A program made the translations under genes and the position numbers. A stretch of DNA of 64,000 nucleotides from Branchinecta lynchi (Eukaryota; Arthropoda; Branchiopoda; Anostraca; Branchinectidae): positions 15,977,869 to 16,041,868 of the forward strand of contig JAKZAP010000009.1 of assembly GCA_023053575.1 (NCBI GenBank). Direction: 5' to 3'. Positions within the stretch are counted from its first letter, which is position 1; each line of letters opens with the position of its first letter. Below the pieces are notes generated by a model that searched no databases, was not told the origin of the DNA, and saw only the letters and a program-made list of their open reading frames with translations. Positions 55,087 through 64,000 of this stretch are shown in pieces.

Positions 55087-55473
55087 GACTTGTACCGTGA
55101 CCAATAAACCAGAAACAGTTTTTTCCAATATAATGTAGAAGTCTAGGACTCCATTATCAGAGCCACGTATACATACCAGGACCCACAAGTGGGGTCACTA
55201 GGTGGGCCCACTAATGGTGAAAACCAAATATATAATTTTAATGGGGGAGACGCAAGACGTCCTTGAGATGGAAACATTTCATAAGTAGTGAACTGAAAGA
55301 CAAAAATGCTCCTCAGCCGGGATTTGAACCCGGGACCCTCTGCTTACAAGGCAGGCGGTCTTACCGTTTGAGCTACCGAGGGGCTTGAGTTCGCAAACCA
55401 CTACAATAGTCTCCTGGACTGCTAGTTATATTCGAAGAAACTGTTTCTGGTTTATTGGTCACGGTACAAGTCC
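55087..55473. repeat. Inverted-repeat arms around a tRNA-like gene
   Basis: The arm 55087-55133 (GACTTGTACCGTGACCAATA...) is the inverse of 55427-55473 (...TATTGGTCACGGTACAAGTC) over ~47 bases with few mismatches. The tRNA-like sequence lies between them, nearer the right arm. Confidence 0.8.
55310..55382 (-). tRNA. tRNA-Thr(UGU)-like sequence
   Basis: 73 nt fold as a cloverleaf on the minus strand: acceptor CCCTCGG/CTGAGGA (one mismatch, one G-U), TA, D arm GCTC...GACC (one mismatch), anticodon arm CCTGC-CTTGTAA-GCAGA (one mismatch, anticodon TGT), variable GGGTC, T arm CCGGG-TTCAAAT-CCCGG (perfect). The several mismatches and the position between inverted repeats suggest a tRNA pseudogene or the head of a tRNA-derived repeat rather than a working gene. 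Confidence 0.6.
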
Positions 55474-55519
55474 TTGTGTAAAGTGCCATCTATGTATTAC
55501 TAAAAATGATTACTGTATG

Positions 55520-56629
55520 TTTCGGGGGGGGGAGAACACCCTATCACCCTCCCCCCCCCGCCCTGTATACGGCACTGCCTGACAGTCAGCTTCGGCTGAA
55601 GAAGTATTTTATAAAAAAAAATTGGACGAAACGGCGCAAAATATCAACTTCACGACAACTATGTAAAATATATTACCGTCACAACAAACAATGAATTTAG
55701 CATCAATAGTTCCATAGCTATCTTCAGGATCCGAGAAGAAAAGATGTCACCCCTATTATTTGCCAAATATTTTCCCTCCTAATCTTATTCGGAAATCCGG
55801 CGAGGTGCGAAGTGATTGACAACCGGCGCCGGAACTACGGGAATCTCCAGAAAACATTTCCGAAAAACCTGGCACATCTGTGTCAAAACTTTTTGATGGC
55901 TCGGGTTTCGGCCCGCTCTTCAACCGGAACACGTTTTCCACAAAGATGGGCCTATCTCGTCCGTAACATCCGCTCCTTACCGTGAGGATTGGCGAGGTCG
56001 TTCCGCCCCGAGGTTACGGATAAATCAATCATGTTCCGTAGCTATAAGATCTTTCCTATTTTAAATGGAATAATATAGACACATTTACAAAATCCGACTA
56101 AACCATGGACATGTTTGTAGTTACATGTCCTCTTATTGTTTGTTGGTTCCGCATCGTTTTCCTGTTGTTATTTTGGTGGATTTTATGACTCTCCCTAGCT
56201 TAGAGGTATAACTAGCTGATCAAGAAAAAACACCGGAAATCTCGTTTTTTCTATTTTGTTAACCATTTAGGCTATGCGGCCGCTAAAAATTCGATTGATA
56301 ACGCTTGATCATTTATTTGTATGTATTTTTTTTGTATGTATTTTGTTGCTCCTTAATCATGCTTTTTACTTTTTTCGTAGTCAATATTTTTATCTTGTAC
56401 ACTCGTTTGTGTTGTGTATAAATAATAAGATTCTTATTGTTGTTCTATAATATTAGTAGCAATCTTCACCACATCTGTCCATTGTTCTTTTAGTATTTAC
56501 TATTTTAGCTTATTTTTTTAATATAAATAGATGTTTTCCAGTAAATACGCAAATTCGGTGGTTATGCGGGTTGCAATTTAGCAGGATCCTTGGGAAAGAA
56601 AGATCAGTCCCGTTTATAGGGCTAACACT
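55520..56629. other. C-run MITE scrap and unassigned sequence
   Basis: 55520-55575 has a G run and a C run with 'GTATACGG' like a decayed G/C-run MITE. A 61-codon minus-strand frame (55941-55756) has protein-like composition but no recognised family. 56060-56560 is AT-rich. Confidence 0.4.
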
Positions 56630-56632
56630 CAT

Positions 56633-56752
56633 AATGCCCACGATCACGATGCCCACAACTCAAAATGCCCACTACAAATGCCCACGACTCATAATGCCCA
56701 CGGTTCAAAATGACCGCGACTCAAAATACCGACGGCTCATAATGCCCACGGT
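56633..56752. repeat. ATGCCCACGACTCAAA minisatellite
   Basis: Seven or more degenerate units with AATGCCCAC. The same motif in reverse (GTGGGCATT) forms the array at 57905-58085. A G/C-run MITE is inserted in its last unit. Confidence 0.75.
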
Positions 56753-56923
56753 CAAGGCCGTATCCAGGGGGGGGGGGGGTAGGGGGTTGACCCCCCCCCC
56801 CCTCGAAACACACAAAATTAATGATTTGTATAGTTTCCCTCTGATCTGTGTGTTTTTTGTACTTTTTTGTCCGACCAGCAGGCAACCCCCCCCCCCCGAA
56901 ATAAATTCCTGGATACGGGCCTG
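56753..56923. mobile_element. hAT-type MITE with G and C runs, copy 2
   Basis: CAAGGCCGTATCC and GGATACGGGCCTG ends; CCCACGGT flanks both sides exactly (56745-56752, 56924-56931). The interior matches 54113-54303 closely. Confidence 0.95.
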
Positions 56924-57357
56924 CCCACGGTCCAGGGCCCACGATTGAATGGGGTGGAATTAGGGGTGAGTGAGCATCGGAAGGAGTAGATCGAGTATCA
57001 GAATGGCGATAATCGTATACTGAACTGGTATAATTTCCTTTACAATATAATACTGAACCGAAATCTGAAAAAAAAAACTGTATCCCGAACACCGATCTTA
57101 TAACTGTTATTTCTATACTTGGTTCAAGTTGACTGGAGGATTTGGATTTGGAGTTTGGCTTACTCCGTTAGAACAGTTTTATATGACATTCTTCTGTACT
57201 TTCACCCAAATAATTATTCAGACAACAAACAAAAAAATAATTTTTTGCAATACCTTTTCCGTGGTAATCTAGTCCCTTATAATCTTAGTGTCTGTTGTCC
57301 CAGGATCATTTTGGCCTCCCCTGACGACAGTTTGAGACAGTTTTGAACCAGAAAGAC

Positions 57358-57899
57358 TTAAAGGACCTGTCTTACCTACAAGGCCGAATCCAGGGGGGGG
57401 GGGGTCAAGGGGTTGAACCCCCCCTCCCCCCGAAACATACAAAAATAATCATTTTTAAACGCTTTTCCTCTGAACTATGTCTTTTTTGTCCGACCCGCAG
57501 GCACCCCCCCCCCCCCCTTGATGGATACGGGCCTGCTTACCTATAATAATAACGCAACCTACTTCCATAATCACTCCTTCTATTTCTAAACCCGGAGACC
57601 CCAATTTCGTACGGTAAATTCTAGCCCTCTAACAGAACCACGCTGCTTTTCTCACTTGCCGTGTTTTGCTACCTTCGATGTGTATCACGCTGTCGACGGT
57701 TGTATGCGAGAAGTTTTTCATCAGATAAACGGTTATGTAGATTGTTTCCCTGTTTGCGCTATAAGTCAACGGGTCTCGGAAATGGCTTAAAACAACCCAA
57801 ACCGCGGGTTGCTTGTTGAGAGCACAGCCTAGTTTTAAAGTATTCATATATTTTAAAATACTGTGAGTTGAAGAGTAAATAGTGCGAGGGGTCCTTTAA
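57358..57899. mobile_element. TTAA-ended element, copy 3, with nested MITE
   Basis: TTAAAGGACCTGTCTTACC at the left, GAGGGGTCCTTTAA at the right. Apart from the insert at 57379-57535 it is collinear with 28944-29304. Non-coding. Confidence 0.88.
57379..57535. mobile_element. hAT-type MITE with G and C runs, copy 3
   Basis: CAAGGCCGAATCC and GGATACGGGCCTG ends; CTTACCTA flanks both sides exactly (57371-57378, 57536-57543), inside the TTAA element. Confidence 0.95.
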
Positions 57900-57904
57900 G
57901 CCTC

Positions 57905-58085
57905 CCCTGTGGGCTTTTTTAACTGTCGGCATTTTGCACGATTTCGATTTTGGGGTCTTTGGCCTCACTTGTGGGCATTTTAAGTCGTGGTCATTTTGAA
58001 CCGTGTGCGTTTTTGATCGTGGGCATTCTGAGCGTGGGTATTATGTTATGAGAGTGGGCAATAAGATAGTGGTGATTTTAGGAGC
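57905..58085. repeat. GTGGGCATT minisatellite, inverse of 56633-56752
   Basis: Degenerate GTGGGCATTTTGA(G/A)TCGTG units follow directly after the TTAA element. Confidence 0.7.
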
Positions 58086-58425
58086 CACCCCTGTTTAGAT
58101 AAGAGTCGCTTAAATCAGACAGCTGATCATGCTTTTGGTAAATAGACTCCCCAATTTCTGTGCATCTCCGGAAGAAACCCACAGCATAGAAACATAGAAA
58201 CTAGTCCGCTTGGATCGCTGAATTGCAAATTCAAGGAAACGCACCCCTACGCCCGTGTTGTTCTGCGGGGATCACCGTCACCTGTCGAGAGCGAGCGGGA
58301 CCATTGATTGATTGAAGGGCATTTGACAGTTTGGTGTCAAATACTCAGGAAACGGGGGGCATCGTCTTAAGGGGTCTCAAACAGGCGTGTTCCGGTGTAT
58401 GTGAGGGAAAGGAATTTACTCAGTA

Positions 58426-58803
58426 CACTGTCAGAAGTTTCATAACAGACTGCGCATAACACTTTCAAGAACAATAACTTTTCACTTAGAAATAAAGTGT
58501 TATGACCAATTAAGTTTATACTATTTCGTGCCTAGATCTCCAACAACACCTTCAATAGGTAAAAATACTACACTGTCAGGAGTTACACAACAGAAGGATG
58601 CGCGGTTTCAACAGATAACACTTTGGGGTGTTATCTGTTTTATTTCTTTCGTTCCCGTTAGTATTTTTACCAACTGAAGGTGTTGTTGGAGATCTAGGCA
58701 CGAAATAGTGTAAACTTATTTGGTCATAACACTTTATTTCTAAGTGAAAAGGAGTTATCCTTGAAAGTGTTATATGCTATCTGTTATGAAACTTCTGACA
58801 GTG
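58426..58803. mobile_element. 378-bp fold-back MITE flanked by TA
   Basis: Arms begin CACTGTCAGAAGTTTCATAA and end with the exact inverse (TTATGAAACTTCTGACAGTG). Similarity continues inward through 'AACACTTT', 'AAATAAAGTGTTATGACCAA' and 'GATCTCCAACAACACCTTC' for well over 100 bases per arm. A second CACTGTCAGGAGTTAC lies in the loop at 58572-58587. Confidence 0.92.
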
Positions 58804-58990
58804 TATAGTTGCGTTTATTCAGTAGTTGCGTTTTGTTTGCCGTTGGCTTAGCCGGCTGCTTAATTTCCATTTTCTAACGCCGTCGAAGTTCATCGTTTGC
58901 TTAAAAAGTGTTTTTATGGCTCACGCGATCCTTGCCCGGTCGCCGTTTTCTCAATAAAAAACTTCGAACTTGTTAGCTCACGAAGTTCAT

Positions 58991-59135
58991 TTATTCCAAC
59001 AATGTTGGAATAAATAACATTGTTGGAATAAATGTTTCAAAGTCAGCTTGGGCTCAAAGATATTTATCTACGAAACATTGTTGGAATAAATGTTTCAAAG
59101 TCAGCTCGGGCTCAAAGAATATTTACTCACGAAGT
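58991..59135. repeat. 23-bp palindrome and ~63-bp tandem repeat
   Basis: 58991-59013 is a perfect palindrome (TTATTCCAACA, A, then its inverse). Then 'AACATTGTTGGAATAAATGT' with 'TCAAAGTCAGCT(T/C)GGGCTC' occurs twice, at about 59017 and 59080. Confidence 0.75.
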
Positions 59136-59707
59136 TCGACGGTCAGAGTTTGAAGGTCAAAGAAATTGTAACCGACGACCAAAACGGAATTTAAACATAG
59201 ACCTTTGACTTTGAGGGTAACTTCAAATTTCGATTAAAAACAACTAATGGTAGAGGGAAAGCCTTTTACTTCACTTATATTCGTATATATTGTTACTATT
59301 ATTCAGCCGTTATCGGATACGGTTCAGACCAGGGTCGGTGCTCGTCGACTAAAATTCCGTCAGGATTTCGGCACCATCGCCAGTTCCGTACGGAAGAGTT
59401 GAGATTTTGAAAAGTTGAGAGCTTAATCCCTTATATTTTTTATTTGAGATCCAGGATATCAAATTAAGTAATCCGGTTTTCTGATCATGTCAATGTTGAT
59501 ACAGTGGTTTTTAGTGTGGTTCTTATGATGCAAATTTATAGCAATCCTGGGAGCTTGAAAAAAGTGATAGGAATTCACATTGTCCAACTGAACTTAAACT
59601 GAATTGTTGCTAAACAGGTAAATTTTGGTTACGCACAAATTCGGTCTGTAGATTGGCACTAGGGTCATCAAAGGTCACATTTTCAACGGGATTCGTGTTC
59701 TCATACA
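59136..59707. other. No recognised feature
   Basis: AT-rich; no supported frame or repeat. Confidence 0.4.
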
Positions 59708-59955
59708 CAGAGGCGTAACTTGTCAAAAAATGGCAGTTTTGACGCAAAATCGACTGATTTCAGAAAAACCGACTGATTTTTAGAAAAATCGATTGTTTTA
59801 AAGATAAACCTATCGTTTTGATGAAAAATCCACTGATACTCAGAAAAACTGACCTTTTCACGAAAAATCAACTGTTTTTACGAAAAACTGCGGCGCTTCA
59901 CGTCGACCCGGTTATTTTTACCGACTAGCCTACAACATTGGGGGGCGTCCCCCAA
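59708..59955. mobile_element. hAT-type MITE with TCGATTTTTCG repeats, copy 3
   Basis: CAGAGGCGTAACTTG at the left, internal 'AAAATCGACTGATTT' words, 'CCTACAACATTGGGGGGCGT' at the right. Its right terminus is missing where the next hAT end begins. Confidence 0.7.
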
Positions 59956-60197
59956 CAGGGGCGTCCCGACACCTTCCTGATGAGGGGGGTGCAGCTTCAG
60001 AATTTACCGGAATTTATCGAGATTTCACCGGAATTTTTCGAGGTTGTACCGGAAATTCTCCGTAGCGATAATCTCTGCAGAAACTCTAGAATACTGTTGT
60101 GTTCTGACTTCGAAAACAAAACAAAAATCTGACGTTCAACACTCCCTACACATTTGCTCGTCGCGTTTTAACCATTGTCCGTTTGTCCACACGCAAC

Positions 60198-60560
60198 CTA
60201 TTTCACACTATCAGCTAGATATGTTTCACGTGCTATTAGTAGCAGACTTTCAAGACACTGGTCAGACATTGTTGAACGCAAGGTGGTCTTAAACAGCTTC
60301 ATCTTGCTGAAAATTCGTTCCCCTTTTGCTGAGGTAATAGGGATTGTCTTGGCCAGCTTGAACGCTTTCGATACTAGTGGTAAGACGTCTTTCAGTTGAT
60401 GAGAGACCTCGACTGTGTCTTCAAACTTTTTGTTTATTTTGAGGCTCTCCCGGCAACTTTCTCCATCATGTCGAAACAAATCTAATTCGTTTTTGAACTC
60501 CTCTCGGTTCACCCGTATCACCGGAAAGGAGTTGAGAAAGCTGTCGATGCTTTTTGAATT
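60198..60560 (-). pseudogene. hAT transposase C-terminal (dimerisation) fragment
   Basis: The minus-strand frame ends at a TAG at 60198-60200. It contains VLPLVSKAFKLAKTIPITSA, then GERIFSKMKLFKTTLRSTMS and LESLLLIARE. The pattern 'P.TSA..ER.FSK.K..KT.LRSTMS..RL..L..I' is the signature of the hAT-family C-terminal dimerisation domain. Upstream the frame runs into a minisatellite instead of the catalytic core, so the gene is dead. It is the only sign in the window of an enzyme that could have moved the hAT-type MITEs. Confidence 0.88.
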
Positions 60561-60573
60561 TAGATTCAGCCGA

Positions 60574-60905
60574 ATTCCGGTAGATTCTGTGGGGTAAACT
60601 CGGGTAGACTTCCCGAGACAAGTTCTGGTAGATTCCTTGTGAAAGATATTGCACAAATTCCGGCAAATTCCGATAGATTCCCTGAGCCAAATTCTGGTAG
60701 ATTCCGTGGAGAAATTCTGGTAGATTCCGTGGGATAAATTCCGGTAGATCGCTGAGACAAATTTCGGTAGATTCCTTGTGAAGATTTAGCGTAGATTCCA
60801 TAAGCAAAATCCGGTAGGTTCCCTGAGCCGAATTCTGGTAGATTTCGTTGAGTGAATTCCGGTAGATTCCCTGAGACAAGTTCCGGTAGATTCCTTGTGA
60901 AAGAT
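60574..60905. repeat. ~24-bp GGTAGATTCC minisatellite
   Basis: About 13 units with GGTAGATTCC(C/G/T)TG(A/T)G spaced 22-25 bases. Being near a multiple of three, it creates long repetitive frames on the minus strand (RNLPEF, GIYRN), which are not genes. Confidence 0.85.
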
Positions 60906-61198
60906 TTCACAAAAATTTCCCCCCTACCTCTCCCCATATGTGACACCCCACCCCTGCTTATAAATACGCCCCATTTCAGAAACAAGCGCATAAAAGTAGA
61001 CTTCTCTTCTTCTTCTTTGTTCTTCGCCGTTTCTTCAGTCTGGAAATCCACGGTGAAAAACTGTTTCTGAAACGTGCGCCGTTTTACTGACTCCAAAATG
61101 TATCCAGGAGGATTTACCGAATACTTTACTTACTTACATGCTTATTTTAATGTCGTCGAACTTGCAACGTTGGCCGCAGAAAACCAGAAAATCCATAC

Positions 61199-61355
61199 CA
61201 GGGCGAATTTATTTGGGGGGGGGGGGGGGGTGCCCGAGCGTTGGACCAAAAAGTGTAAAAACGATATAGGTCAGAGGTTAAAGTCTGTAAAAAAAACGAT
61301 AATTTGTGTATATTTCGGGGGAGGGTTTGAATCACCCCCCCCCCCCACGGACCTG
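61199..61355 (-). mobile_element. G/C-run MITE, decayed reverse copy
   Basis: CAGGGCGAATTTATTTGGGG at the left, internal reverse of the family ('AAAAAGTGTAAAAACGATAT', 'TTTGTGTATATTTCGGGG'), a C run and 'ACGGACCTG' at the right. Confidence 0.7.
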
Positions 61356-61907
61356 CAGGCAACTCTTACTTTTACGTTTTCAACTCTTACTCTTTTGAAT
61401 TTCGCATCTTTTGCTAAACGGCTCGTACTTTCACCAAGAAGATGACGTTCGAACTAAACTGCATACCCCAAAGGAAGAAGAAGCATATTTAAAGTCAACA
61501 AAAAGGAAATAAAATAGAATTACAACTTACTCTTTGTGCCAAAAGAAAGCTGAAACAGGGGCTGTTGGCTGACCTTGAGTTTGTTATTTTTTCTTTCATT
61601 TGACTGTTTAATAAACAAAGCCAAGGTGGTGAAACATTTAGAGGAATGATAAGGTAAGCATGCCTGTACTCCGCGCGAGCGGTTTATCTTTGAAGAGATG
61701 GTCTCTTTCTTACCGAAGAAATAGATCTACTACATCTTAACAGTTAAGTTGTAAGGTCTACTGAATATTTACTTACCCCAACAAGAATGCAAAAAGGGAT
61801 CATCACCAGCCGAACCAACAGCTTTAAGATTGAAGAAGAAGACAAACGAATTATGCAGATTATGCATTCTCTTAGAGGGGATTACAGTAATAATAATAAT
61901 AATAATC
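61356..61907. other. No recognised feature
   Basis: No supported frame; an AAT microsatellite (about 61888-61908) precedes the next MITE. Confidence 0.4.
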
Positions 61908-62035
61908 AAGGCCGTATCCAGGGGGGGGGGGGTAGGGGGTTGACCCCCCCCCCCCCCCCCCGAAACATAAAAATAAACATTTGTATAGGCTTTTCCCTCT
62001 GATCTATATCTGTTTTGTAATATTATTTTGAGTAA
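61908..62035 (+). mobile_element. G/C-run MITE, right-truncated
   Basis: CAAGGCCGTATCCAGG, G run, 'GTTGACCCC', C run and 'CGAAACATAAAAATAAACA', then homology fades. Inserted next to an (AAT)n microsatellite. Confidence 0.75.
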
Positions 62036-62489
62036 GAATATTTTGTATTCATACAACGGATAAAAGCGTCGGCTATATAACCTTTAGGTGGTTATTGCAT
62101 GAATGTTTCTTCCGTTCCCCAAAGTTGTCCTTGACGTTCGACAGCCTGACGAGGACCCTTTCGAAAGAAGGCCGAAATACCGCTGACAATTCATGCGTAG
62201 CTGACGTTTCCGTTTTTAATTTGTGTGAATACTTCTACTATAGGGAGTAGCCGACCCCTAAGAAGTCTCTTTGAGGACGCGCGCCCCCTGTAGCCATATT
62301 TTATGAGAAAGGATGTGTTTCCCATAAGCGATGCTAATTTCCGAGTCGGAAGTGACCCTTAGGCCGCAACTCGGAAGAAAGTTGAAGAGGTTCGCTGACG
62401 TCTGGAGATCTGTTTCGAGCAGTTCCAAGTGGGGTATCGAGGAGTAGGGCACAGGCTGTTCCGACCAGCCTGATTTCCTGAATCTTTGA

Positions 62490-62893
62490 CAAATCTTTTT
62501 ATTTTCGTTACCTGCAAATTTGCAACTGCAGGCGAAGAGGATTTATCCTAACACGCCTTCACGGGTGCTGTTTTGTTCCGGCTTCCAGTTGAATGTCCAC
62601 TGTTTGCCTGACCACTCCTTGTCCAAATGTCGTTTGAAACTATTTGTTGTTTGGCAGGTAACAGTGGAATCTGCTAGTGCGTTCCACAGGTTTATTGTTC
62701 GGCTTGTGAAGAAAAGAAGGTCTGTGCATGCAAGCTTTTTGGGTGGCCCTTGGTGGTTCTTCCTGTGTTTGGCACAAAAATGTTTGGTGGGAAGTTGTTG
62801 CTCAAATTTTTGTACACGGCGATCATATCACCACGATTTCTCCTGTAGGTCATTGTGGGGATGTTAAGGGCTTTGAGTCTTTGTCTTATATCT
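62490..62893 (-). pseudogene. Third LINE family, C-terminal remnant with frameshift
   Basis: On the minus strand RLKALNIPTMTYRRNRGDM and IAVYKNLSNNFPPNIF, then a stop. The continuation is in another frame: FFTSRTINLWNALADSTV and 'SFKRHLDKEW'. 'RLK.L.(L/I)PT..YRR.RGDMI.VYK' is the well-known post-RT motif of CR1-like and related LINEs. The frame shift shows it is dead. Confidence 0.85.
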
Positions 62894-63324
62894 ATTAAAA
62901 TACAATGTTATATCTTATACCTATTAAAATACAATGTTTGACCATGTTTAGAAGCCTAGAAACCAGACGCGAAATCCCCGTAGACAGTCCCAAGGCCCAA
63001 CAAAAATTACAATCGAAAACCATCCAACAACAAAAACAGAGCATAAGATCGTGGAACTTATTCGCTCCGAATTGCAAATTAAGGTAAGGTAATAGCCAAT
63101 AAATTCGAAAATGAGGAGAGTGCTGATTGGTGTACTCACAACTATACCTATCTTTTCTTTCTGCCAAATCCTAACACCAGCAAACCTTATTCAGAACCAC
63201 ATAAATAGAATTCACCCTTTATAGTCCAGCACTATTGCTAGCTATTAGAACACACGTCATAGCACATGACGATCTACACTATCTCCTGGTCGAAGACTGA
63301 ATTTTGTTGTGTGTTTAGTTCGAT
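62894..63324. other. Short direct repeat; otherwise no feature
   Basis: 'TATTAAAATACAATGTT' occurs twice in tandem (62892-62940). No supported gene. Confidence 0.4.
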
Positions 63325-63411
63325 CCCCCCCCCCCCCCGAAACATACACAAATATTCGTTTTTATAGGCTTTACCCTCTGGTCTAGGTCTTTGTTGTACT
63401 TTTTGGTTTCC
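63325..63411 (+). mobile_element. G/C-run MITE fragment
   Basis: C run, 'CGAAACATACACAAATATT' and 'CTCTGGTCTAGGT' match the interior of the family. Both ends are missing. Confidence 0.65.
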
Positions 63412-63657
63412 AAGATTAGGACATGGTACTTAAGCACTACAAGAACTTACTAATTAAGTCTTATTAGGTGTCTTATACTGTATTAGTGTTAAGTATGTTT
63501 GTTCGTTGAATATCTGCTCTAGTTATGACGTTCAGAATATCTGCGGCCGTCCCCACAACGTAAATTCTAATATGACCCGGGAAATTTTAATCTGAACACA
63601 AACGAGGCTTTTCAGTGGGCAGTGGTGAGATTGGTGAAGATTGCTTAGTGCCTGAAC

Positions 63658-63790
63658 AAACAAGACCAAAGGTTTCGATGGCATTCTAAAAATCTAACAT
63701 TTCATTCAAGCAATTGGGTCAGTCTTCGCCATTCAGTCTTCGTCAGACTCCTTGAATATTTTTACTGTTAAAATAAAGTTCAACTACGAG
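63658..63790 (+). mobile_element. GGGATCCC element, copy 8, left part
   Basis: AACAAGACCAAAGGTTTCGA followed by a mutated GGCATTCT where GGGATCCC is expected, then 'AATCTAACATTT' and the usual 'CTTCGTCAGACTCCTTGAA'. Similarity fades after 63790, so it is a 3'-truncated or decayed copy. Confidence 0.75.
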
Positions 63791-64000
63791 CTCATATGGC
63801 ACTTGTTACGAGTAGGCGGTACAAGAAAGTAGATGAGAACGTTACAAAATACACCCGCCATGCAAAAATGAGTTTGGACCTAGAAGTAGGATATGTAGTT
63901 TCACCGAAGTCTGAGCATTTCCGGGATCCCCTCGGATCATCTGGGGCATAAGACTGTTCTAAGTTCCAAGTTTCAGCCCAACAAAACCACTCGTTGATCC

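Larger units (their letters stand above)
59956..60957 (-). mobile_element. Decayed hAT element with transposase end
   Basis: CAGGGGCGTCCCGACAC at the left and GTGACACCCCACCCCTG at the right are imperfect inverted ends of hAT type. The interior holds a transposase C-terminus and a 24-bp minisatellite. No target duplication is visible, the left flank being another transposon. Confidence 0.6.

Noticed and set aside
60466..61096. Long repetitive minus-strand frames (RNLPEF repeats)
   Set aside because: Translation of the ~24-bp minisatellite, whose period is close to a multiple of three.

Overview
This is eukaryotic, metazoan DNA: intron-containing genes with GT/AG splice sites, many LINE fragments, and dense short inverted-repeat transposons. 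The protein matches and repeat types suggest an invertebrate, but I cannot name a lineage from the sequence alone. One run of exactly 100 N (40645-40744) marks an assembly gap of unknown size.

Host genes are sparse. On the plus strand, five exons between 10304 and 24482 encode a BCCIP homologue (BRCA2/CDKN1A-interacting protein, related to yeast Bcp1). Their phases join cleanly, but the last exon(s) were not found. On the minus strand, 4541-3779 is one coding exon of an unrecognised, repeat-rich, probably phospho-regulated protein. On the plus strand, 53346-53561 is a clean phase 0/0 internal exon of an unrecognised gene.

The BCCIP introns hold several layers of insertions: a 7-unit, exactly 177-bp satellite (16610-17850), a TTAA-ended element interrupted by two LINE insertions (18345-20979), a 644-bp hAT-type MITE with a perfect 8-bp target duplication (21880-22523), a ~174-bp tandem array (22700-23740), and MITEs inside MITEs. 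Just upstream of BCCIP, a tandem duplication (6385-8236 and 8237-8830) gives natural empty sites that define two insertions exactly.

From 32 kb to the end, non-autonomous elements dominate. The most striking family (8 copies) has GGGATCCC palindromes near both ends and a core of ~135-bp tandem units. hAT-type MITEs with long G and C runs, TA-flanked fold-back MITEs and a hAT transposase remnant (60198-60560) are also present.

The most unusual locus is 40745-44849. It carries the N-terminal part of a protein-primed type-B DNA polymerase of Polinton/Maverick (adintovirus-like) type, cut by the assembly gap, plus three compact intronless genes in alternating orientation. Between two of these genes lie 66-67-bp repeats carrying CRE/ATF-like TACGTCA sites and two textbook heat-shock elements. 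This suggests, but does not prove, a stress-responsive endogenous virus-like element.
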